Shown piece by piece: positions 12,021 to 27,100 of a DNA stretch of 64,000 nt (position 1 is the first letter of the stretch; each line of letters starts with the position of its first letter). The DNA is taken from contig RCAB01000042.1 of the NCBI GenBank assembly GCA_003640385.1, forward strand, positions 183,796 through 247,795, read 5' to 3'. The translations under genes and the position numbers were made by a program. Origin of the DNA: Setaria digitata (Eukaryota > Nematoda > Chromadorea > Rhabditida > Setariidae). The notes under the pieces were generated by a model that was given only the letters and a program-made list of their open reading frames with translations, ran no database searches and had not been told where the DNA came from.

Positions 12021-14780
12021 TTACAGTACAGAGAATTAAAAGTTGTTCTCGTTATCTAATTATCACTTTCATGATTTTGACTGGGTGTAGCAAATGCATG
12101 TAAGATCGCAGAAAACTTTAGCAACAGCTTTTAAGTTAGCTTGGGATTCGACAGCAAATTTTCTTAGAATTTTTGAGTTGCAGATTAAAATCCCATAAGT
12201 GAAAGTTATAATTCACCACAGCTGTTTTTTGCGGAACTATTTGACCATAATCAATGTTCCAGTGGTTATGTGTTATGATAAAGAAAAACTTGCACAAAGT
12301 TTACCAAGATTTCACGAATAAATTAGAAACGAGTGACAAGAATTTGAAATGTGAATCAGAATGTGAAATACACTTTGAAAAACTAAGAAGTTGACCATTT
12401 AGTAGATATGATTCATCTCGTGATGTGTTGCCTGAATCCTTTTCATCCCATCTAAATCTAGATAGAAACAAAAAGGGGAAAAATGGTGGTAAATATAATC
12501 AAAAGTGTTGTAGAATTAATAGAAAAGAAAATGAATGCATCCAACTGATTTCTAGTTCATAGAAGTAATGCGAAAATCCGTCGCTTACTTACCATTTCAA
12601 ATTTCTTCATTAAAATCATTAAGCTTTAATCTAAAACTTAGCGCATTGTTTTCTATTCCTTTTTCCCATATTTTTCGATTGGATGTTGCACTTCACAAAA
12701 GATTCAATACCCACTTGAGGGAGACAAAAATACTATCGATAAACTTTGCATTATTCAGTCCTCGCGTATTATCCGTAAAGTGTTAACACTCTCACTTGCT
12801 GCACACTTCTTGCACACAAAATATTGGCAGGTAGATGTCAACTGTTCACTTACCAACTTTCTTGTTATAGAATTAAAAAGTTAGAGCTGGAACAATTCTT
12901 TCCATGTGTTTTAGACAGTTTCTTAGCATACATAACACGTATGCATAATATCTTTGACTACTGAATTTCTTCGCTAAACGTTAACATGATAATGCAATGA
13001 TTAGTTTGGTCTTATCAATATGAATCTAACGACAAAGAAAATTATATAGCTTGTACGGCAGATTGCTTCCAATTAGCTAAATGTTTTCGCAATAGCCAAA
13101 TTTATATTTCCATTTTTTTCAATTAGCTAAGTGTTCCTCGTATTTGAAACTCATCGCAATCCACACTACTTCTGTATTTATCTCACCACCTCCAATATAA
13201 ATACTTTTTTTGTCATTTTTTCAACTAAATCCTTTTTTTTTCTTGGCTTCTGAAATTTAATTTCAGTTTAATGACAGCATTATCAGTTGTTTGTAGCTAT
13301 CAAACAATTTTGATTAGTGTATATACGAAATAAATGTTATTGACTGATCCCAAAATGATAGCTGATAACTGTTATAAATGTTTTCTGTCATACAGACGTC
13401 AGATACTAGCTTATTAAACATTTTTTCAAAAATTTGTTTTAGTGACAACCATAATTAGCACTGGAACCAGGATAGTTTTTTTGCAGATTTCAGAAATATC
13501 ACTACCGTTTTTATTTTTTGGACTGATCTAAATCCGTAATAAACAAATAAATATTTTCACCCCTTAACTTCTGATGACACGACTTTACGTGGAAATTCTG
13601 ATTGGGAAAGAAAGAAGAAAGAGAATGCATGGAAAAAAGGGAAGTTCAGATACAACATCGTTAAGTTGTTAGCCACATTTAACTCTTTTTAGATCCTAAT
13701 GTTTTTAGGTTTGATGTCTCAATTCCTACCGTGTGAGTACTGTTGACATGTGAAAAGACTTTCAAGAAGTTTCAATGGCTTAATTCTTCATCTGCTCAAA
13801 AATACAATTTAACTTATAAGTGATAAATTTAAAAATGAAACTCATTCCAGAAGTCTGAGAACAACTGTTATTCAATAATTAATTTGAGAAATTTACTAGA
13901 AGGTTGGACCTTAATGTAAATGAATAAACAAGGAAAATAGACCCGTACAGACAGCAATACGCTAAAATTAGAGAACATTTGAATGAGTGAGATAAAATGT
14001 GAGGAAAGGAAGGAAAACACAAGGCACCAAGGATGTTTTTTATTTAAAAATGTCCAACTTATCAGTAGAGGTAACTCAAACATTCGGCTGAGACTTAACT
14101 TTTTCCTTAGCACACTGACTGAAACAGTTTGCTAGCTGACCAATGAGGCGAAGTGAGTGACCAAATAAGAGGCTATTTTTTACCTAGTCTGTTCCTTCAG
14201 TTGTTCACAAAGAAAGCACATATTACAGCATGAAATGAGATCTCAGACTGCCTCCTGTCTCAACCGGAAGTTGAGGGTGTGACTACAAACATCTGATGAA
14301 AACAAGTTATACTACGGAAATTTCAGATTTAGATTTGCTGGACGCAGCAAAGGACATCTGATTAATCATGAGAAGAAAGAAGTAGGGTTAGCCATCTGAG
14401 AATCGATCATTGTTTAAATGTAGAATATCGCCTTGAAGATGTTCCATTTTTCGACAATGACGATTTCTCAATAGGGAGAAGGTGCACTTATGCAACACTG
14501 CTAAGAAATATTTATGTAAATAATTTAAGGGATTAGCTTTCACACTTCTGGATTTCATAAAAGTATTTAAATCTATCTTAGCGAGGGTCGGAAATTGTGC
14601 GAAATTTACAGAAAACAACTTTTGCACCTGCGTTTCATTCTTTTCCTGAAGAATAATTTCAAACAGTAACAAAGTAAATTTAAAACCTTGACCTAAATCA
14701 GTTTTTGATTCACAAGAATCAAAGTCATAGCAAAAAGTCAATGCATGATCAGAAGAAATTGATTGTACTGTGAATTCTTA
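12021..14780. other. Intergenic region, no gene recognised
   Basis: The stretch lies between the converging atg-10 side and the two-Ig gene. It is AT-rich with T and A runs. One minus-strand frame of 117 codons (14388-14741) is the longest, but it has no recognisable motif and no supported splice partners. Confidence 0.4.
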
Positions 14781-17700
14781 TTAAACACCCTGTTGTTCAG
14801 ATAAACTTGTTTGAAGACTGCGGTGTACATTCGCAATTGGTGCAACAACTTTCCGGAATCCTGGTGCCAAATTGGGATGAAATTGAAGGAAGGGACTTAA
14901 ATAGAGTGAAGCCCTGTTCCGGTAAGTGGATCGTGCCAACAGTATTGCAAAAACCAAATATGACAGCAAAGTACCACTGAAAAAAATTTACTGAATTCTT
15001 TCATTAGTTCTTTTGTCTAGTTGCCAAGTTTTGGTCAGTCAAGGTTATTTTGAACAATTATCTCCCCAGACGTAAATAAATTTAGTCAGTTAAATTTGTT
15101 GGTGGTATGATAAAGAAATAGAAGCAGTATCGTTACAAAAAGCGTTTCCTGACTTCTGTTGAATGGGGTATTTATCTCGAGTCATCAAAAAGATAAAATT
15201 ATCTGGGTAATAATAAGCTCTCGGTCTCCAGGCACATCACAGAGAACTTACTCAACACTCTTCTTGTGATGTATGTGTTTCACTGAAATTTACAGACTCT
15301 ACTAATCCAGATTTTTGAAAATTAAATAGCCCAGTTATATTTTATTTACTGTAAAAAATGCATCGGTATTCAAGCTTACGATATGATAAGTCGGTTTTTT
15401 TAATGATAAGTAAAAGAGAAATAGAAGAAAAAATTTCAAACCTCGTAACTAGACAACCAATTAGAAACCACATCAGTCCACTTCGGAATACACTTTCACA
15501 GGCTTTCGTGAAAATTGCATCATCGAAAACATCTACAAACCTTTTAAACTTAAATGGACAAAACTACCATGACCTAAAAATAACAAAATTGCTTAAATCA
15601 GTCAGAAATGTTTGACAGAAAACTATTCAAATTAACGTAGAATCATAAAAACACTTTTTATTTTTACATCAGCACAGTTTCACAACGAACCTTGATAGAA
15701 TATGAAGTCTCTACTGAATTTAAAAGTTAGGTTCTCAAAGGATCTGTTGGCAGATGCATGTAAAATACGGATTTATGTAAAAAATTTGAAAAAAAATGTG
15801 AAGTTAAAATGAATTACCATCTGGAAGCGGAATGGCATCCACATATGTCTTAGCACTGGTACGGCCTGCAAAATTTGTCACAACACATTCATAAATACCA
15901 ATGTCTTGGCGCATAAATTGTCGAATTTGAAGTGAACCATTTGAACTCTGCACAATTCGCTTTGTTGACAAATCAAGTGCTTCTCCATTCTGAAATTTCA
16001 TCGAAAACAGTTAAAAAGTAACAGGAAGTATGAATAGTTCAATGATTTCAGGGAAGTTGTTAGTGAGGAAGAACAACTAGAATGGATATATATCTACCAA
16101 GAGCCAAGTGTAGCTTGGCACTGGGACAGCATTAGTTCTTGGACAATGAACGGTGACACGTTCGCCAAAGTGTACGACAGCTGGATGAAATGTTGGTTGA
16201 GAATTATCTGGAAACTGTTCCACATAGGCGACAACGATTCGAGCCACCTCTCCTTCCTGCTTGTCATCGGTTCGACGACACCAGTAGTCTCCTTCATCCT
16301 CTAGAAAGCTTTTCATGGCTAGAACATTGCTTGAAATACTGCAATCAGAAATGACTTCCAGCTCTGTGTATACAAAGAAGTACTGCTCAAGGAGCTAAAC
16401 TCGGGAAGAGAACCCACCGAGAGATATATTTGTGATAATAAGGAAGCCAACATCTGGAATAGTCTGTTCGTTGTAATATTTGCGATCATGCAAAACTGCG
16501 TTTGAAGTGCTACAAGCATCAAAATTTCAACATATGAAAAAAATATGACTTAGAACAGAACACACAGAAGAGCCAATCACGAATCTGTTTTCATTTTTAA
16601 CTTTTCCTCATTAAGCAAAGGAAATTCATAACTTCAAGCTTAGTTTTAATTCTGCTGTAAATAAACCTGTCCAATCTACGAATGGCGCAGGTATTCAACA
16701 GCAGGCCATTGAAAAGTTTGAAAATGAACATAAGTTGGCTGAATTTTAAGCTGGTCAAACTGACCTAAAATCCATGTTGCAAGCATAGCTGTAGCCATAC
16801 TCTCGCATATTTTCTTAAAATCTCTAAGTATGCAATATCTGGTGAAGGACTGATTAGTCTTAATTTAGAAACTGTTAAAATGACTAGGCTGTTAGTAGTT
16901 GAGAAGTTATAGAAGAAGCTTGGTCTTGTTGAAAACTAATAAATGTCCAAATAATTGTTTTAATTCCTTTTTATGGATCCGAAAGGACTACCTCGACACA
17001 TTTGCAACAACTATACCGTCGTGATACCACTGCGCTTGACTGCTAGAACTGGTAAATATCGGTTCACACATTAATGCTGTTGTCGAATACCTGTACAAGT
17101 ACCCATTAGCTACTGAAGGAGTTCATGAATTGCTCTGACAAAAGATGCAACTAAAAATCGCAAATGAAACTCTGGTCAGTTCGTTTAAAATGTTCGAAAT
17201 AGGAATTAATTCAGGCTGCTCTTAACTTTTACCCCATCCAAACAGCTTATTCCCGTCGTGAATGAAGTGCTTTCACCTAATTTCACCTCCTCCTATAACA
17301 TGATTGCATTTTATCGTAACATTCTCTACCCCGCTGCAACATTTTGAATTTTGTGCTTCGCCCTTAACAAATACTTGTCACTTCTTTTGTCCATTCTACA
17401 CCTTTTTCGTGCTTAATCAGACAAATTGCCGACATTTAAAACATTTATTATTTACACATTAAACATTATTAAACACTTTATTTATGCATTATTTGCAAAC
17501 ATTTCAAAAGTTTTGCTGCATTTCGCTTTAGCGGTCACTTTTCCGCTATCACATATTTTTAGACTTTTTAGACCCTTAGCAGAATGAATTCAGTCACTGA
17601 AATTCTTCTACTCATGAGGCTGAGAATAAATACAAAAAGGTATCATATCCATTATTTTGCATTTCTCATTCTCTAAAATACTCCTCTCTTCTTTTTTTCC

Positions 17701-18112
17701 CACGTCCCGGTAATGCGGAAAAAAATATTATTCAGTTAATTAGCTGAGGTGTTACGGAAAACCAAAGCTTCAAATTATCACTTCTAAAAGATGTTATGTT
17801 TACATTCAAGAAAGAACAAGGAAATAATCGTTTGAAACGGAGAGGATTAATGTCTACCTTGGTATCAGCATTTCGTTAACAATTTTGGGCTTAATTCTGT
17901 TTGTTTCCGTTTTCGGAAGACGAGCAGCACCTGGATTGCAATATCAAATATTCCGAAAAAAAATTAGAAGTTGGAAACACTTAGCAGCAGAAAAAAAAAA
18001 TTGAAAGGAGACACTTAGCAGTATGAAATTATATAAAAGTGTAACCTTCGTTGAGATGAAACAAGAAGAGAATGAACAGAAATCGAGGTGGTGCAATACT
18101 GACGATGTTCAT
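14781..18112 (-). CDS. Two-immunoglobulin-domain cell-surface or secreted protein, ZIG-like
   Basis: Eight exons join in phase: 18112-18046, 17930-17858, 17090-16992, 16509-16418, 16318-16098, 15989-15818, 15282-15252 and 14976-14781, about 316 residues. Exon 1 encodes a signal peptide (MNIVSIAPPRFLFILFLFHL). Ig domain 1 spans about residues 40-140 with Cys55 (LMCEP), Trp68 (QWYHDG) and Cys124 in DEGDYWC. Ig domain 2 spans about 150-238 with Cys169 (VTVHCP), Trp182 (YTWLLNG) and Cys219 in DIGIYECVV. A 31-base microexon and a final exon add a basic linker, a short hydrophobic stretch (LLSYLVFAILLA) and a tail ending SEQQGV. The hydrophobic stretch is only about 12 residues, so membrane anchoring is unsure. 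Nematode two-Ig ZIG proteins act in neuronal adhesion and position maintenance; the transmembrane ZIG-10 is a candidate counterpart, by layout only. The last two exons are less certain than the Ig exons. Confidence 0.82.
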
Positions 18113-21100
18113 TTTGCGCAACAAGCATTTCTTATTATCGGTGCATCGTTCTCACTCTGAAATTTCGTAAATTTAGAAAAGATAAAACAATCGCCGTCGT
18201 TTTATTACATAGAATATGCAGACAAACTATCAGCATCTTAGAAGTTGCAGTGCGACGAATTTCAGGCGTTTATGTATCATTGCAATAGTTCCTACGCAAA
18301 TCCTTTCCTTACTTAAATGTTTCTTCTATCAAATAAGGCAGAGACAACAAGTTTTGCCACACACATGTAATAATACGGAGTGAGGTAGAAATCAAGTTGC
18401 GGCATCTCCTCCCGTCATTTGATCATATTTTTAAGATTTCGACCAAATTTAGATTTAATTGAATACTTCAAACAATTCGACTGCAACGGAGACTGAAAAT
18501 CCAAAGGAATAAAAGTGTCACGGAATTGGTGATCTCATTTCAAATCGCCAGTCTATGTTCCACGTTGCAAGTTCAACATAATCTTGAGCAATGAAGCAAT
18601 ATTCATTGCTGAGTACATTTTCTTTCATACGAACTTGACATCTTTCCAACATCTTTATGAAATGTCAGACTTTTGTCAGCAGGTGTGTAGGAGGACATCA
18701 TTAGTGCTACAATATTGTACGACTGCTCAAAGGGTTATTGTTCACAGCAAAATTGAAAACCGCCATGCTTTGAGGAAAAATTAAACTAAAAAATCTGATC
18801 GTAAACTTTCATGAACATGGGCAACATGGCTAATGAAACAACATCACATACCATAATGGCAGTTAACAGCTATTAATATCATGGGACACCCAAACGACCT
18901 CTTTTCAAATTTGACATTATTTAGAGGAGTAAATCTGGATCGAATTACCGAACTTAAAATACACTAACGGTACCATTCTGCTCTCTATAACAGTGATCTT
19001 AACTTTTTCTTTCGTTACAGAAATGCTAAATTTCGAAAGAATTGAAATTTTCATAGCAAGCGTATATTTTAAATGGGTAAATCGGTTAATACCACCATCA
19101 AAATATATGAAATAACATCAAGGAGACACGCTAGCGTTAAGAAGCAATAAAAAAAAGAACTGCTTTAGCGAAAACTGAAAATGGCTTCTGTCAAGTTAGG
19201 AAAGTTTCAGATTTATCTGCAGAAACGTAAGATGCATGCATTATACGTGGACCAATTAATATATTACACCGTTTAGTTAAACTTTAATCATAAAGAGTTA
19301 TGTCCATAGCAGATGTATTATTAGCAACTTAATTTAATTAAATATAAATTCTTTTCTGAAGTTTGGAAAATGTGTAATAACAAAGAATGTGCTACTTGAG
19401 CTAGAAGAAGTGAAAGAAAATTGAAGCAAAAGTACTAATCAGAACATTACTTTAGTTCTTCAGAATACACACATGCAGACAAAGCAATGAAGAAAGCTGA
19501 AGTAGACAAAATTTCCATCTCTTCGATTCTTATTGTAATAGTGAACAAGTAGTTATTTGTCGAACAACAGATAGATATTGTTACATTCGAATTTTGAAGT
19601 TTCCATTCTCAGTGCAACGTACCAAAAGTTCAAACGCATGCCGTACTTCACAATGTTTTCAATTTTTGTAATTCATCCGGTAAATTGGAAGAAATTTTTA
19701 AACGAAAAATTTCAGATGAAGTTAGGAATCGAAAAATTCTAGGACCATCCTGACAGCAAGTCTCGAAAAATAATCATCAATGATTTAAGTAAATATTTCA
19801 AGACAATAAGTTAGAAAGATTTAAAATCTGAAAAAAAAAAAAAACATTTCAGTGGAATAATGGAAAAAGTGGTGGAATAAATATCGATGCAATCAGAAGG
19901 ACTACATCATTCGACTAAATAGTTTGGAAGGAGTGAAAATGAAGCGACAGCCGTCGAAATTCATTCAAGGAAAAGAAGTCTCAGTAAAGAAAAGTGCACA
20001 AAAAATTAAACATGTGAATTTTCTTAAGGATCAAGGCAGACGTCAATATTTATGAGTGAGAAGAAAGACATTTCTAAAATTACTTTGGTGGTAAAATAAT
20101 GCAAGATTTTTGAGTATGGGTACTGACTTAAAGAGTTAAGAATAATTTTAAATACTATTAATTTTGTTCCTCTCAGACTTTCTTGTGAAGTATTGTCGAA
20201 CCATAGACATGGTTCTTTATAAACTTTTAAAGATTAATTTTCTGCTTGGCCGAGAAATCTCGAAAATTTTCCACCCATTTTTTTTGATAAAAAACTTTGA
20301 CATCTGCGACGTTTCCACTACTTTATTGGCATGCGTGTACATTGATAACATTGTCCATTGAGTGATAGTCTGCAGAAAATAATAGGCAGTGATTGATGGG
20401 TAAACATCGAATTGTTTGCAAGCGGTAAAAATGATCCGGAAAGGTTCTTAATAAAACCAATAATTAGTTCTTAATAATAACTTATGCTTCCAAGAAGGAA
20501 AACGTCTATCAGCGCTTCAAAAATTCATTATCAGTACCGATAATCTAACAACGAGAAACGGTGACGGAGAGGAACAAGAGGAAACGAGGTTACTGATGCC
20601 AGTAGTAATGAAGAAGATTGAATGACTGACTACTCATTGTTGCCATCAGCACAAGTCCACTCATTGTAACTTAGTAAAGCATTCACTATCTTACCTGATT
20701 AAGCTTCAAAAAAAAATTAAGTCTACCCACACCAAACAAGAAGGAGTTTCTTTATCCCAGTAGCCAATTAAGAGAGTTTGGAGACAAGATTTTGAAGTTA
20801 AAAATCAAATTTATCATGCAGAAGATACTTCTGTTTAAACAGTTAGTACAGTGAATATTTCAAGAATTCTGCTCGATTGTGAAAATAGCGAAGAGTCTGT
20901 TACTTAGTTTTCATTTTAATTGCACAAAGTTTAACAAAGTCTTCGGAGTCACGGTATTTATGATTACATGAACTAAGTCTATTTTTTCATTCTGAAACTG
21001 AATCATAGTGAAATGAGCAGGAAAATTTTTTGAACAGAATTTTAATCTGTGTAACTGGTCACAAATAATTTCTCTTTTCTGATCGTTCTGTAAACTGCCG

Positions 21101-24100
21101 AAAAAGATGCAACACGAATGAGACAGACAATGGTTTGTATCACTTTTAATTTCTGACGTTAAGTTTGAAGAAAGCTGATCAGATGAACCTAACGCTCAGC
21201 TTCAGACTAAATATCATGGATTCCACTTCATTCTACAAATCGCTGGTAGGTAACCTATTCTAGAACAATGTTTAAAGACTAACTCACGAGACATACGCAG
21301 ATAGCTGAAGTTAATGTTTCATTTGCTTAATACTGGTGAATAAATTCAGTAAAAATAGCATCGGAGATCAACCGCAATAAGACGAGTCTCCTACCCATTA
21401 TTTAGTGACCATAAAGTGTACCAGGTTTAACTGATTCCTCTACAGAAGCCGAATTTTTTGAAGGTCTAAATAATGCTGGCTGGAAAGTCAAAAAATGTCA
21501 CCATTATTTGGCAGATGACCTTCTAATTCGTGCAGTATTTTTAGAAAATCTCTTTGTCGTGATGTAACAACCTAGACAAAAGTTCAAAATTTGACAAACC
21601 AGTAGAATTCGGAACATCAGCAACGATTGCTGTGGAATGTAAATCACTGTAAAATTTCACCTTTCCTAAAAGGAAAATGAGTAAACCCGGAATTGAGGAA
21701 TAACAGATGGAAAAAGTTAAGTGAAGTAGAGCAGAGAAGGGAAAGTGGAAGCAAGAAGCTTAATTTATTGCACAGTTGTCGAAATCAAAATATAATCTTT
21801 TCTTTTTCTTAAAATAATTTTTAATTATGGGCGCTTCATGAATGAAAAACGAGAAAATCATTAGACTCTTGTACCAGTTATCTATTAACAAGCATAATTC
21901 AACAGGTCCAACGATTATGACTAATGATTTCATAACCTTCTGAATCTAAAAAAATATCTCACAGCTATCGAAGACTTGAGACAAAGTTTCAAAGAGATTT
22001 TTGAAGAAACAATTAAATTATAGTTTAATAAAATGAGATTATGACGAAACTTCCTTAAAAAGAAAATATGGAGAAGCTGCACCAAAAGGTCAACCGTTCA
22101 CTGATTGATTTTTTTTATTAGTATGAAAAGTTCAACAAATAGATGAGTCATTGAATTTGCCTACAACACAATGCTCTAAATTATTCTCATCCCTCCATGA
22201 AAGATTTTTCACTCTAAACTGACAGGAACAGAATGAAATGTTCTTCGTTAGCGACAAGAGTTAATTAGCACAGCTTAATTTAAATCTCTGGAAAATATTA
22301 TCATAGGATGCTTATTTGAATGTTATTTGCGTCATTATAATTTTGAGAAAAAGGATCAAGAAGAAAAAATCAAAAAAAAGAAATTGATGGAAGAAAAGAA
22401 TTTAACAAACTAAAAAATAGTTTTTTGTTTATCAAGCAAAATTCTTTTCTTTCATCAGCATAACTGATCTTTTTCTTTTTTCCAAGATGGAATATAGGAT
22501 AAATTCTGTGGATTAGAAAGTGCATAAGTAAGGTAATTTTAGCAGTTAATAGGCTGTTAGGGTGTGAAGCAATTCCCTTTATTTTTTTTATTGTCATTTA
22601 AGGAAGACTGAGAATATCATTGAATACGTAAATAAGTATTTTTTTTTCCTGAATTCGTCCTGCAAAACAGTATGCGCTTATCAGAAAACTTTCCTAGTGA
22701 TATGTTTCCACGGCTAGGTGTGCAATGAAAGGTTATTATGTTTGAGGAGCAGTTCAGGTATTATCCAAACTTCATAGCATAAAACTTCTCATTTGTGAAA
22801 TATCAAAAGATAGAGTGTTAGGCAGAAGGCACAATGCTAAAGAACTGAGGAAATATAATAATTTAATTTTGAATTCAACTGAAGTATTTACCTCTTTGAT
22901 TAACAAAAATGTAAGAAAAGTTTGTGAATAAAAATTTAGCCAAACATTGAAATTTCAAAGAGAAAGAAATCCAAACTCTCTCGAAAATTGCTGTGCTACA
23001 GGCATGAAGTAATAACATGTTGTCTTTTAACTAAAGGAGGTTCTCTCCCTCTTTCCTGCTTATGTATGTATATGTAAAGGGAGGGAGAGGAAGAGAGAGA
23101 GGAGAAAATGAGTCTATTCTTTGACTAAAGACATCAGAAAGTTGGCGTTAGAAAGTGACCAAGTGATATCAATGAATCCGTCAGCAAGTTGCAAACATTT
23201 CAACAACTGGCGAGTTATAAACATTTTTGCTGCATGAGGAGAGCTAGATTAGACTAGATTAGCAATAGATTAAGTGGACAGTAGCCACTGGTTGGGCGAG
23301 AATTTTCTCTCCCGTTGTTATGTCGAGCTTATTTCTCGACTATCTCAGTTTATTATGTCAGATATTACACTGAAAAATTGAAAATAAGTGGAATTGAATA
23401 AAGAAAGAAAAGGTATAATATTTTTTCATATACTTCGAGCAAACATTGAAATGAATTTTCAAACAATCATCAGAACGCTTTAAATGCCATAATTAATTGC
23501 ACCCCTGTCATTAATTTTAGGTAATTTTACTTCAAACTCCTTAAAAATTCTTAAAATTTTTAGGCATTACTAGAAAAGAATATTTATAGTCTAAAAGGCA
23601 AACAAAAGAGCATTGTGCTACTTTAACGGCTAAATTATTAGTGAGAAAAGTGTGTTTTAATTGAGCTAAATGATGAACAAATAGTTCATCCTACTAAACT
23701 GAACTTATTAGCCAGAATAGTTATCGGTCACTACAGAACTTCGTCATTAACATTAATAAAAAAAAAAAAACCTTTCATTTCACTAAAACTGCATGAAAAG
23801 TGTGGAAATTGATGAAGGTCAAACTATTCTAAGGATAAAAAAGTTACTCTTTTTTGCTGAAGTGAACGAGCCCTGTGCAAATGACCCATGAACTGTTATT
23901 ACCTTGGCTCCATCTGTCGAAATTTCAGTCCCATAGTGTCTATTGCAATGGAAATCTTTATTCCATTTATCCTTTAAAAAAGAGACTGAAATTTTTCTTT
24001 TTTTGCATCTATTCTAGCTCCATTTGAATTCAGATCAGGTGAATGAAAAAAATAAAAAAATTAGGAAAGTAATTTTCTGACTAGTTCTTTTTTTGTACTT

Positions 24101-27100
24101 GGTTTAAATTCTTCTTAATTTTAAAAATACTTAGTTTTAAATACAAATCTAAAATGATCTCTTCACAGCAGTGGATTACATTCAGTGAACATCCACTTCC
24201 CAGACTTATGCCATTTTGCTTTTCAAATGAAATGGCAACACTTTTCTTGTCTGAAATTGCCTTTTGAAGAAGTATCAGCTGCTTAATGATTGCGTCATTC
24301 ATGTCAACGAATTTGCTAAATTTCCTTTTTACTCGACGAAAAGATGTTTGGACATTTCCCTGTGGACCGGAAACGAACCGAACCAAAACGAAAATTGCTT
24401 GTCAGTTATTGCATTAGTTCATTACTCTATAATGATGAATAAACTTACTTAATTTTTTTGTTTTCTAAAAATTAGAAAGAACCATATGATCTCACTCTCA
24501 TCAATAAAAGCAATTTATCTTAAAAGCCATTTGAAGGCACTGTTCTCGCAATTAGCATTAATGGAACGACGCCAGCACTTCTTTTTATCTTTCCCTCGAA
24601 GAAATAAGTGCGTGATGTGAAGCACATTCAATTTAGATGTAAATTATTATCAACAATTTTACAGCTGTGAAATAAAATCCGTCGGAAGATCTTTAAAGCA
24701 AAACGTAGAGCGTGGGAAATTGGAAAGTTTGAAGGAAGAAAGTTTTATTTCAACAAAGACTGCTAAGTGCTATCACCATTAAAAGTAATACTACTAGTTG
24801 TATGCACCGCTTCAATGGGTTTTTATTCTATTTGTCATAAAAGCTCTCATATCTTATATTGTTCAATAGACTGGATTCACCTCACCATCCTATAGTTGTT
24901 ATCCATATTAATCCATGGGCAATTTGCTGTTTCAATAAATACGAACAAAAATAAGTTCATAAAAAAATAACTTTAACGTAATCAATTAATTAAAATTTGG
25001 ATAGCAAAAGAAGAAGTAGAATAATTAAGACTCTGAATAGACAGTGGTCCTTGCGTTATTATATTGCTGATCCAGTTCATAGGATAGGTTGAACAGCAAT
25101 TGAAAGGAATTCGATGGATTTTCTTGAAAACACTATATGCATCATATTTTAGTCTCTCTATACAAACTTTTGTCAACACCTTTGACCGTTTACACAACTT
25201 TATGGCTTCTACAATTATAAAACTGGTTTCTCTACGGTTACTGCCATCTACAAATGCAAATAATGCAATAATTTTCGGAAATTACAGTTGAAATTAAGGT
25301 CAACTAATTGAGTAAGGTAGTTTGCAGCATAAGCATATTTAAGAAGAATTTATTATAAAACCGTTAATGATTGTGCTGAAAATTTCATGCTGAATTATTT
25401 TCCAGAGTAATTAAGGCAATCTGAAATATGCAACTGATATTTTTTTCTCATATTCAACATGAAATGACTAAGTGAAGAGTTCCTACCAAGCAAACCAATT
25501 TTGCAAATAGAGAATTGAAGAGACTTATGGAATTTCTGAATAGTAATTTCCTAAGCCTTCAGCCAAGTTTTTACTTCACTATAAAACTTCTTCTTAATTT
25601 TATATAAAATTCATTCCGAAGTGTACTGCAAAGATTGCATTCAGGCATTACGCTAATTATAATTATGGAGCAGGATTCAGGTACAGAAATTTTTCTTCCG
25701 GAACTTGAAGAAACCAATAGAACAATCATCAACAGGAAGGTAGTACTCATTCGTTTCTCTTTGCAGAAAAAGAGCGCACTGCACAATCCAGCTGATCATT
25801 ATAATCTGAAGTGCCTTCAGTTAAGTACTTATCCTCTCCCATCTTCAGTCTGTCCTCAATTTTATCTATCTTTTGTCCCTAAGCTTTATTGCTAGACCAT
25901 GTCCTTTTCCTAGACTTGAATACACAAGAATCAAGGGTAAAGAAAGAAGTGTTCGCAGATATTGGAGATTTTATTAAGAAATAAATGAAAAAAGTTATTT
26001 CAATTACATGAAATAAAAACATAAAGACATTGATTTCGAATAATTGTTTGGAATAAGGTACTGGAGAGGAACACCTTCTAAAAGACACATAACTTTGGTG
26101 AAGGCAATATAACTTTTTATAGTTTAGATATAAATGAACCGAATTATCCAACAGAGACAACAGGAAAGGCGGCGATATGGATTCTTTTATCGATATTAAT
26201 TGTATCAGTGGTGACTGATTAAATCAGCAGGCGCGAGGTTCAGTTGAATGGTTTGCTCTCTGGTGAACAGTTGGCCGTCACGAGAAACTAATACCTGATC
26301 AGATATTGATAAAGCAAGTCGATTTCGATTTCACATCTCTTTATTTATCAGTTAATGAAAAAACTGTTTTATTCAGCTTCGTTTAGACATCAAATCTTTC
26401 GCGAAGAAGCCCTCTTCTCTCTTTACATTTCATCGTTTTCAAAATCGAAATGAACAGAGTAATGAAAGATATCATAGAAGTCAGGGCTTCTAGGATATTT
26501 TGCGTTAAAGTTTCAGCAAATTATTATTAGTTTGCCATGTCATGCCCACCCTCAACGCTAGTGGCACAACAAAATAGGGGAAGACCTGTGGAGAAGTAAA
26601 GAAGAAAGCTATCATCGAAGTAGCACTTTAATAACTTATTAAAATGGACAAAGGTCCATTTTATCAGCCCATTCTGAAGCTGTATTAAATTTGGCTAATT
26701 AGACTTTTCATAAGTAATATAAAGCAGCACATGAATGACTGTGAACCATTTCAATTACGTTATTGAATCTTGGAATGAATGGTACTTACGACGAAATGAC
26801 ATAAGCTTCCATCAACCTTTGACCTTTCCAAAAGAGTCGCACTTGTTACTATTTAGGAAAACATCAAATTAAGTGTTTTGGAATGAATAATTTAAGAAAA
26901 CAAGTTGCTGATTTATAGTATCGCCGAAGGAGCACAATTCAGTGAGAAACTCTGAAACTAACTGATTAAAACTTAAAAAATTTCATGCTAGAAAAAGAAA
27001 AGTTGATAATATTTCAAAGTGATGTAAAATTTAATAAATTTAAATCCAGTTAGCAAAATTTTCCCGCCAGCTGCACATCCAACTGATGAGAAAAAATCGT

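Noticed and set aside
14388..14741. 117-codon minus-strand frame downstream of the two-Ig gene
   Set aside because: Considered as a further exon of that gene, but the last exon already ends at a stop at 14781 and no phase-compatible acceptor supports it.
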